Assembly: GCA_031292015.1 (NCBI GenBank)
Contig: JARLHY010000026.1
Location: 34,064-98,063, forward strand
Reading direction: 5' to 3'
DNA from: Negativicutes bacterium
GTDB lineage: Bacteria; Bacillota_C; Negativicutes; Sporomusales_B; JARLHX01
DNA length: 64,000 bases
The notes under the pieces were generated by a model that was not told the DNA's origin, searched no databases, and saw nothing but the letters and a program-made list of their open reading frames with translations. The position numbers were made by a program, and so were the translations under genes. Shown here piece after piece: positions 57,636 through 64,000 of the stretch (positions within the stretch are counted from its first letter, which is position 1; each line of letters begins with the position of its first letter).

Positions 57636-59033
57636 ATGGAAGTATTAGGTATTGTTATCAGCTTGTTTTTACTGATGTTCTTTGCCTACCGTGGTTTCTC
57701 CGTCATCCTCTTCGCCCCTATTTTCGCGCTGCTGGCCGCCGTCTCCCAGGGATTTTCCCCGATGCCGGCCTATACCGAGTTGTTTATGGCTAAAGCGGTT
57801 GTCTACATTAAATCCTTCTTCCCTGTCTTCATGCTCGGCGCCGTTTTCGGCAAAGTCATGGAAGATACCGGCCTGGCCAAATCCATTGCCCACGCCATCA
57901 TTGCCAGCCTGGGCAAGGAACGGGCCATCCTGGCGGTCGTTCTGGCGGCGGTGGTTCTGACTTACGGCGGCGTTAGCCTGTTCGTAGTCGTGTTCGCCGT
58001 CTATCCTTTCGCATCGGCACTGTACAAAGAGGCCGACATTCCTAAGCGCCTCATTCCAGGCACCATCGCTCTGGGCGCCTTCACCTTTACCATGGACTGT
58101 GCGCCGGGGACTCCCCAGATCCAAAATATCATCCCTACCAACTTCTTCGGTACCACTCTTTATGCCGCCCCGGTTATGGGCACCATCGGCGGTTTATTGA
58201 TCCTCCTTCTCGGCCTGACCTGGCTGACCCGGCGCCTGAAAGCCGCCAAAGCCAACGGCGAAGGCTACGGCACCGGTCATACCAACGAACCGCCGCCTGT
58301 GGACGAATCCAACCTGCCCAACTGGGTACTGTCGGTACTGCCGTTGCTCAGTGTCCTTGTCTTCAACTTTGTCTTCACCAAACTGTATGTTTGGAACCCG
58401 AAGCTGCTCGAACCTTTCGTATCCTTGAAACTGCCGCTGATGGCCCCCGCTGTGGCCAACGTCATCGCCATCTGGGCACTGATCATCGCCCTGGTTATCG
58501 GCATCCTCCTGGCGGCTGTCCTCGGTTTCTCCCGGCTGCCTAAAGGCGGTCTGGCCAAAGCCCTCAACGCCGGTGCTCTCGGCTCGCTGCTGGCTATCAT
58601 GAATACCGCGTCCGAGGTTGGCTACGGCAACGTCATCGCCTCGCTGCCTGGCTTCAAATCGATTTCCACCGCCCTCTTGGGCATCCATGTAGGCAACAGC
58701 CCGCTGGTCTCTGAAGCAGTCACCGTCAACGTCCTGGCCGGCATCACCGGTTCGGCCTCCGGCGGCATGTCCATCGCCCTTGACCTGATGGCCAAGGATT
58801 GGATCGCCTGGGCCAACCAGATCGGCATGTCGCCCGAGATTCTCCACCGGGTCGCTTCCATGGCCTCCGGCGGCATGGACACCATGCCTCACAACGGCGC
58901 GGTCATTACCCTGCTGGCAGTTTGCGGCCTGACCCACTCCCAGTCCTATCCCGATATATTTGCGATGACAGTAATCAAAACCTCAATGGTTTTCATCATC
59001 ATCGCCCTTCATACCCTAACCGGTATCCTGTAA
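57636..59033 (+). CDS. GntP-family carboxylate permease
   Basis: The 465-residue, ~12-helix membrane protein has [21 protein letters not shown] at the start, [38 protein letters not shown] and [12 protein letters not shown], characteristic of GntP/D-beta-hydroxybutyrate permeases. With CoA transferase and acyl-CoA dehydrogenase downstream, a short hydroxy or carboxylic acid such as 3-hydroxybutyrate is the likely substrate. Confidence 0.88.
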   Translation: MEVLGIVISLFLLMFFAYRGFSVILFAPIFALLAAVSQGFSPMPAYTELFMAKAVVYIKSFFPVFMLGAVFGKVMEDTGLAKSIAHAIIASLGKERAILAVVLAAVVLTYGGVSLFVVVFAVYPFASALYKEADIPKRLIPGTIALGAFTFTMDCAPGTPQIQNIIPTNFFGTTLYAAPVMGTIGGLLILLLGLTWLTRRLKAAKANGEGYGTGHTNEPPPVDESNLPNWVLSVLPLLSVLVFNFVFTKLYVWNPKLLEPFVSLKLPLMAPAVANVIAIWALIIALVIGILLAAVLGFSRLPKGGLAKALNAGALGSLLAIMNTASEVGYGNVIASLPGFKSISTALLGIHVGNSPLVSEAVTVNVLAGITGSASGGMSIALDLMAKDWIAWANQIGMSPEILHRVASMASGGMDTMPHNGAVITLLAVCGLTHSQSYPDIFAMTVIKTSMVFIIIALHTLTGIL

Positions 59034-59055
59034 GTCCAGAAAGGGGAAACAGCTT

Positions 59056-60624
59056 ATGAAAATAATCACAAAACACGAGGCCGCCAAGCTGGTCAAGGAC
59101 GGCGCCATGGTCGCCACCAGCGGCTTTGTCGGTATCTGCCATCCGGAAGCCGTGACCGCGGCGCTGGAAGAGCGGTTCCTGGCAGAGGGCGCACCTCGTA
59201 ACCTGGGCCTGGTCTACTGCGCCGGTCAGGGCGACGGCAAGGACCGCGGTCTGAATCATTTCGGTCACGCGGGCATGGTAAAACGAGTTATCGGCGGCCA
59301 CTGGAACCTCTCGCCCAAACTGGGCAAGCTGGCGGTGGAGGACAAAATCGAAGCCTACAACCTGCCTCAGGGGATGCTGACCCAGTGGTTCCGCAGCATC
59401 GCCGGCCACAAGCCCGGCATCATCACCAAAGTCGGTCTCAACACCTTCGTCGACCCCCGGATCGAAGGCGGTAAAATCTCCGGCGTCACCAAGGAAGACA
59501 TCGTTGAAGTAATCACCCTCGGCGGCGAAGAATGGCTCTGGTACAAGCAGTTCCCTGTCGATGTGGCCCTGGTCCGCGGCACTTCGGCTGACGAGAAAGG
59601 CAACATCTCCATCGAGCGGGAAGGCGCTTCCCAGGAGATTCTGCCCATCGCCCAGGCAGCCAAGAACTCCGGCGGCATCGTCATCGTCCAGGTCGAGCGG
59701 ATCGTGGAAAATGGTACCTTAAACCCCATGACCGTAAAGATTCCCGGCATCATCGTCGACTATGTGGTTGTTGCCGAACCGGACCAGCATATGCAGACCT
59801 TTGGCGAGCAATACAATCCGGCCTATTCCGGCGAAGTCCGCGTTCCCCTGTCAGCCATCCAGCCGATGGCCCTGGATGAACGCAAGGTCGTTTGCCGCCG
59901 GGCGGCCATGGAACTCATTCCTAACGCCAGGGTCAACCTCGGCATCGGCATGCCGGAAGGCGTAGCCATGGTGGCTAATGAAGAAGGCGTCGGCGACACC
60001 ATGACTCTCACCGTCGAGGCCGGCCCGGTGGGCGGCGTTCCTGCCGGCGGGCTGAGCTTCGGGGCCGCCAGCAACGCCGAGGCCATTCTCGACCATCCCT
60101 ACCAGTTCGACTTCTACGACGGCGGCGGCCTGGACCTGGCCTTTCTCGGCCTGGCCGAGACCGACCGGCATGGAAATATCAATGTCAGCAAATTCAAAGG
60201 CCGGGTGGCCGGCTGCGGCGGCTTCATCAACATCACCCAGAATACCAAGCGGGTCATCTTCTGCGGCACCTTCACCGCCGGCGGCCTCAAAGTCAAGGTC
60301 GAGGGCGGCAAGCTGAACATCCTCAACGAAGGCCGGGCCAAGAAATTCCTCGACCATGTCGAGCAGATCACCTTTAGCGGCAAATACGCCCAGGAGACCG
60401 GACAATCAGTCCTGTACATCACCGAGCGGGCCGTCTTCCGGCTGACCGCCGAGGGCATGGTGCTCACCGAGATCGCCCCTGGCGTAGACCTGCAGAAAGA
60501 CATCCTGGCGATGATGGATTTCGAGCCGATCGTCACCAAGGATCTGAAAATTATGGATGCCGCCATTTTCCGCGACCAGCCCATCGGGCTGAAAGATATG
60601 TTGCCGAAAAACGGTGCCAAGTAG
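59056..60624 (+). CDS. Acyl-CoA:acetate CoA-transferase, fused subunits (YdiF-like)
   Basis: The 522-residue protein joins alpha (1-~250) and beta (~270-522) CoA transferase domains. Motifs are [22 protein letters not shown], the GxGxF-like [12 protein letters not shown] and the catalytic Glu in [12 protein letters not shown] (E321). It would activate an imported acid using acetyl-CoA or another acyl-CoA as donor. It follows the permease gene by 22 bp. Confidence 0.92.
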   Translation: MKIITKHEAAKLVKDGAMVATSGFVGICHPEAVTAALEERFLAEGAPRNLGLVYCAGQGDGKDRGLNHFGHAGMVKRVIGGHWNLSPKLGKLAVEDKIEAYNLPQGMLTQWFRSIAGHKPGIITKVGLNTFVDPRIEGGKISGVTKEDIVEVITLGGEEWLWYKQFPVDVALVRGTSADEKGNISIEREGASQEILPIAQAAKNSGGIVIVQVERIVENGTLNPMTVKIPGIIVDYVVVAEPDQHMQTFGEQYNPAYSGEVRVPLSAIQPMALDERKVVCRRAAMELIPNARVNLGIGMPEGVAMVANEEGVGDTMTLTVEAGPVGGVPAGGLSFGAASNAEAILDHPYQFDFYDGGGLDLAFLGLAETDRHGNINVSKFKGRVAGCGGFINITQNTKRVIFCGTFTAGGLKVKVEGGKLNILNEGRAKKFLDHVEQITFSGKYAQETGQSVLYITERAVFRLTAEGMVLTEIAPGVDLQKDILAMMDFEPIVTKDLKIMDAAIFRDQPIGLKDMLPKNGAK

Positions 60625-60716
60625 TCTGATCGCAGCGGGAAACAAGCCTGAAGGCACCCGCAGGAATGTCTGAATCAGCGGCCGACGCCGCAATATGATG
60701 TATGGAGGAGAAAAGA

Positions 60717-61856
60717 ATGAATTTTCAACTGAGCGAAGAACAAAAAATGATGCAGAAGATGGCCCGGGAATTTGCCGACAAGGAACTGGCGCCCGGCGCC
60801 GCCGAACGGGATGAGAACGAGGAATTCTCCCGCGATCTGGCCAACGCCATGGCTGATATGGGTTTCACCGGCATCTGCTATCCTGAAAGCTACGGCGGCG
60901 CCGGCGGCGACTATCTGAGCTACATCATCGTTCTGGACGAACTGGCCCGGGTCGACAGCGGCCTCAGCGTGACCCTCTCGGCCACCGTATCCCTGACCGC
61001 TTGGCCGATCTACGCTTACGGCACCGAAGAACAAAAGAAAAAATTCCTGACGCCGCTGGTGGAAGGCACCAAAATGGGAGCTTTTGGCCTGACCGAGCCC
61101 AACGCCGGCACCGACGCCGCTTCCCAGCAGACCGTGGCTGTCTTAAACGGCGACCACTATATCATCAACGGCAGCAAAATATTCATTACCAACGGCGGCG
61201 AAGCCGAAACCTACGTGGTCTTCGCCATGACCGACAAGTCCAAGGGCGTTAAAGGCATCACCGCCTTCATCATGGAAAAAGATATGCCTGGCTTCACCTT
61301 CGGCAAGAAAGAACACAAAATGGGCATTCATTCCTCCCAGACCATGGAACTAATCTTCCAGGACGTCAAAGTGCCTGTAGCCAACATGCTGGGCAAAGAA
61401 GGCGACGGCTTCAAAATCGCCATGACAACCCTCGACGGCGGCCGGATCGGCATAGCTGCTCAGGCTCTCGGCACAGCTCAGGCGGCTCTTGACGCTGCCA
61501 TCAAATATTCCAAGGAACGGGTCCAGTTCGGCAAACCCATTGCCGCCAACCAGGCCATTTCCTTCATGTTGGCCGATATGGCCACCAAACTCGACGCCGC
61601 CCGTCTTTTGACCTACCGCGCCGCCTATCTGAAACAGGCCGGCCTGCCTTACTCCAAGGAAGCGGCCATGGCCAAGATGTACGCCTCTGACGCGGCTATG
61701 TCGATTGCCACCGACGCCGTGCAGATCTTCGGCGGTTACGGCTACAGCCGGGAATACCCGGTGGAGCGCCTGATGCGCGACGCCAAGATCACCCAGATCT
61801 ACGAAGGAACCAACCAAGTGCAGCGTATGGTCATCTCCGGCGCCATCCTGCGCTAG
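60717..61856 (+). CDS. Acyl-CoA dehydrogenase (butyryl-CoA type)
   Basis: The 379-residue flavoprotein has [31 protein letters not shown], the catalytic Glu in [18 protein letters not shown] (about 361) and [20 protein letters not shown]. Length and motifs match short-chain enzymes such as Bcd. ATG 60717 follows GGAGGAG; an upstream start at 60702 is not supported. It should work with the Etf pair downstream; in anaerobes such complexes can bifurcate electrons. Confidence 0.94.
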   Translation: MNFQLSEEQKMMQKMAREFADKELAPGAAERDENEEFSRDLANAMADMGFTGICYPESYGGAGGDYLSYIIVLDELARVDSGLSVTLSATVSLTAWPIYAYGTEEQKKKFLTPLVEGTKMGAFGLTEPNAGTDAASQQTVAVLNGDHYIINGSKIFITNGGEAETYVVFAMTDKSKGVKGITAFIMEKDMPGFTFGKKEHKMGIHSSQTMELIFQDVKVPVANMLGKEGDGFKIAMTTLDGGRIGIAAQALGTAQAALDAAIKYSKERVQFGKPIAANQAISFMLADMATKLDAARLLTYRAAYLKQAGLPYSKEAAMAKMYASDAAMSIATDAVQIFGGYGYSREYPVERLMRDAKITQIYEGTNQVQRMVISGAILR

Positions 61857-62019
61857 CAAGTATAGCTCTGCGTCAAAATGTGCCGGCGCCGCAGAGACGC
61901 CTATCACGCGAAACGGGAAGGCAGAACTTCTATGGCGCCCGCATTTTGTATTCGCAAAGAGCGAATTTTCACAGTCGGTAAAACCGATACAGGAATTAGT
62001 TTTAAATGGAGGTTCAAAG
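61857..62019 (+). other. Intergenic hairpins between acyl-CoA dehydrogenase and etfB
   Basis: The 163-bp gap contains CTCTGCG/CGCAGAG, a longer pairing of CAAAATG..GGCGCC with GGCGCC..GCATTTTG, and an ATTCGC/GCGAAT hairpin. None has a T tract. Processing or stability elements are likely. Then TGGAGG precedes etfB. Confidence 0.45.
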
Positions 62020-62808
62020 ATGGAAATCATCGTCTGTGTCAAGCAAGTGCCTGACACTACCGAAGTCAAAATCGACCCGGTAACCAACACCCTCATCCGC
62101 CAGGGCGTACCCAGCATCGTCAACCCCTTCGACAAGAACGCCCTGGAAGCGGCGCTGCAGCTCAAAGAAGCCTACGGCGGCAAAGTCACCGTCCTGTCCA
62201 TGGGACCGCCCCAGGCCAAGGATGCCCTCAAAGAATGTCTGGCCATGGGGGCCGACGCCGCCTACCTCATCAGCGACAGGGCCTTCGGCGGAGCCGACAC
62301 CCTGGCCACCAGCTACACCCTGGCTGCGGCCATCCGCAAGCTGGGCGCCTATGACATCATCCTCTACGGCAAACAGGCCATCGACGGCGACACCGCCCAG
62401 GTCGGGCCGGAAACCGCCGAGCACCTAGGCATCGCCCAGGTCACCTACGCCTCGAAGATCGAAGTCAAGGACGGCCTTGCCACCATCGAGCGCGAACACG
62501 AAGAAGGCTACGAAATCATCGAAGTCAAACTGCCGGCAGTAGTCACCGTCATCAAGACCCTGAACTACGAACCGCGCTACCCAACCGTCAAAGGCACCAT
62601 GAAAGCCAACCGGGCCGAAATCCCGGTCTGGACGGCGGCTGATCTTGACGTTAAAGAGCCGCGGCTGGGCCTCAAAGGCTCGCCGACCCAGGTCCGCAAA
62701 ATCTTCACCCCGCCGCGCCGGGTCCAGGGCGTGCTCATCGAAAAAGAAACGGCGAAAGAAGCCGTGGCTGACCTTATTCAAAGACTGTCGGACGCGAAAA
62801 TCGTCTAA
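62020..62808 (+). CDS. etfB: Electron transfer flavoprotein beta subunit
   Basis: The 262-residue protein has IIVCVKQVPDTTEVKIDP, VTVLSMGPPQAKDALKECLAMGAD and KQAIDGDTAQVGPETAEHLG, a segment near the FAD/NADH site conserved in the anaerobic ETF class. Start ATG 62020 follows TGGAGG. It pairs with the next gene. Confidence 0.95.
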   Translation: MEIIVCVKQVPDTTEVKIDPVTNTLIRQGVPSIVNPFDKNALEAALQLKEAYGGKVTVLSMGPPQAKDALKECLAMGADAAYLISDRAFGGADTLATSYTLAAAIRKLGAYDIILYGKQAIDGDTAQVGPETAEHLGIAQVTYASKIEVKDGLATIEREHEEGYEIIEVKLPAVVTVIKTLNYEPRYPTVKGTMKANRAEIPVWTAADLDVKEPRLGLKGSPTQVRKIFTPPRRVQGVLIEKETAKEAVADLIQRLSDAKIV

Positions 62809-62826
62809 GAAGGGAGGACTCAAAAA

Positions 62827-64000
62827 GTGGCTGTATTAGTAACCAAAGAATGCATCGGCTGCGGCGCCTGCGAACCTGTATGCCCGTTCGGGGCGATCGA
62901 AATGAAAGACGGCAAAGCCTATATCAATGAGGCCTGCACCCAGTGCGGCGCCTGTATCGACACCTGCCCGGTGGGGGCCATCTTCCGGGAGGAAGAAACC
63001 AAAGAAGTAGCCATGGACAAAACCGCCTACAAAAACGTCTGGGTCTACGTCGAAGTCGTGGAAGGCAAAATCAAGAACGTAGGTCTGGAGCTCTTGGGAG
63101 AAGGCCGTAAACTGGCTGACGCCATGGGCCAAAAACTGGCCGGGGTCCTCATCGGCGACAACGTCGAAGCCCTGACCAAAGAAGTCTTCGCCGCGGGAGC
63201 CGACACCGTATACCTGGTGCAGGCACCGGAATTCGCCCACTACAGCACCGACGGCTACACCGCCACCTTTACCGACCTGATCAAAACCTATAAACCGTCG
63301 GTCATCCTCTTAGGGGCGACCAACGACGGACGGGACCTGGGACCGCGGATCGCCTGCCGGGTCGGCACCGGACTGACTGCAGACTGCACCGGCCTTGGCA
63401 TCGACGAAGCCACCGGCCTTGTGGCCTGGACACGTCCGGCCTTCGGCGGCAACATCATGGCCACCATCCTCTGCCCGGAACACCGGCCGCAGATGGGGAC
63501 AGTGAGACCGTCGGTCTTCAAGAAACCGGAACCGGACTATGGCAAGAGCGGCGAAATCGTCAAAGTGGCGAGCAAAGTCAAAGCCGAAGACATCCGGACC
63601 AAACTCATCGACATCGTGAGAGTATGCACCACCTCCTGCAACCTGGAAGAAGCGGAAATCATCGTATCCGGCGGCCGGGGCGTAGGCAAGCCGGAAAACT
63701 ACTGCTACATCGAAGACCTGGCCAATGTGCTGGGTGGAGCGGTGGGGGCATCGCGCGCGGTGGTGGACGCCGGCTGGAAACCCCATATGCACCAGGTAGG
63801 TCAGACCGGTAAGACAGTAGGGCCGAAGATCTATTTTGCCTGCGGCATCTCAGGCGCCATTCAGCATCTGGCGGGGATGTCGTCCTCGGACATCGTCATC
63901 GCCGTCAACAAGGATCCGGACGCGCCCATCTTCAAGATGGCCGACTACGGCATCGTCGGCGACCTGACCGAAGTACTGCCAATCCTCACTGAAGAATTCA
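62827..64000 (+). CDS. etfA: Electron transfer flavoprotein alpha subunit with 2x[4Fe-4S] domain (partial)
   Basis: The gene runs off the window. GTG 62827 has AGGGAGG nine bases upstream. The first ~60 residues form a ferredoxin domain with CIGCGACEPVCP and CTQCGACIDTCP. The ETF alpha part follows from VWVYVEVVEGKIKNVGLELLG, with the FAD domain starting EAEIIVSGGRGVGKPENY and containing QVGQTGKTVGPKIYFACGISGAIQH. Ferredoxin-fused EtfA is known from the caffeyl-CoA reductase complex of Acetobacterium woodii (CarE). Electron bifurcation is a reasonable inference. Confidence 0.94.
   Translation, partial: MAVLVTKECIGCGACEPVCPFGAIEMKDGKAYINEACTQCGACIDTCPVGAIFREEETKEVAMDKTAYKNVWVYVEVVEGKIKNVGLELLGEGRKLADAMGQKLAGVLIGDNVEALTKEVFAAGADTVYLVQAPEFAHYSTDGYTATFTDLIKTYKPSVILLGATNDGRDLGPRIACRVGTGLTADCTGLGIDEATGLVAWTRPAFGGNIMATILCPEHRPQMGTVRPSVFKKPEPDYGKSGEIVKVASKVKAEDIRTKLIDIVRVCTTSCNLEEAEIIVSGGRGVGKPENYCYIEDLANVLGGAVGASRAVVDAGWKPHMHQVGQTGKTVGPKIYFACGISGAIQHLAGMSSSDIVIAVNKDPDAPIFKMADYGIVGDLTEVLPILTEEF

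Noticed and set aside
1..64000. CRISPR arrays, tRNA or rRNA genes, insertion sequences, prophage genes
   Set aside because: No regularly spaced repeats, cloverleaf-like segments, transposase, integrase or phage structural motifs were seen.

Overview
The window reads as chromosomal DNA from an anaerobic, spore-forming, outer-membrane-bearing Firmicute, most likely Negativicutes (Sporomusaceae-like). The diderm signs are a PilQ secretin (3705-4901), a beta-barrel outer-membrane protein ending in Phe (12496-13329) and a lipid A acyltransferase of the LpxL/HtrB family (51521-52405). The Firmicute signs are an AbrB-type regulator, a PadR regulator, Spo0A-box-like sequences, strong AGGAGG ribosome binding sites and an ETF with ferredoxin-type clusters. 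Coding DNA is GC-rich and intergenic DNA AT-rich. The genus is not determinable by eye. I saw no rRNA, tRNA, CRISPR array, insertion sequence or prophage.

Region 1 (1-11943) is a type IV pilus locus on the + strand: the 3' end of a pseudopilin-like gene, minor pilins (pilV-, pilW- and pilX-like), pilP-like, pilQ, pilB, pilT, pilC, the major pilin, then pilM, pilN and pilO. Region 2 (11944-14650) is a patch of small genes: a tiny membrane protein, the outer-membrane beta-barrel protein, an XRE regulator, an AbrB-like regulator and a 49-residue Cys-rich protein. Region 3 (14651-17629) is a tightly packed PfkB kinase / glycosyltransferase / sugar nucleotidyltransferase cluster. Region 4 (17855-20922) is a PadR-emrA-emrB efflux operon. 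A secreted class 3 lipase follows.

Region 5 (22577-26170) is a glucarate locus: GntR regulator, GudP-type permease and glucarate dehydratase. Next come a solitary fabH, a compact RNB-domain nuclease, a DUF2164 protein and an aminotransferase. Region 6 (31480-37445) is a branched-chain-amino-acid-type ABC operon (livHMGFK order) followed by an enolase-superfamily enzyme. Then come an orphan membrane fusion protein, an EamA exporter, a membrane-anchored HtrA-like protease and an orphan histidine kinase. Region 7 (43107-48527) is a second liv operon led by a creatininase-family hydrolase. UvsE endonuclease, a kinase-fold protein with degenerate catalytic motifs, the lipid A acyltransferase and an MFS transporter with an attenuator-like leader follow.

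Region 8 (54637-64000) is an acyl-CoA module. A CBS-PAS-PAS sigma-54 activator is transcribed away from a MaoC hydratase, GntP-type permease, CoA transferase, acyl-CoA dehydrogenase, EtfB and an EtfA with an N-terminal 2x[4Fe-4S] domain that runs off the window. A -24/-12 promoter and two inverted-repeat sites lie between the activator and the first gene, which links regulator and pathway directly. The likely role is uptake and CoA-dependent interconversion of a short hydroxy or carboxylic acid, coupled to flavin-based electron transfer.

The least explained items are the apparent non-AUG starts of pilB and livH, several leader hairpins (RNB nuclease, HtrA-like protease, MFS transporter), a kinase-fold membrane protein lacking catalytic residues, and several small genes.
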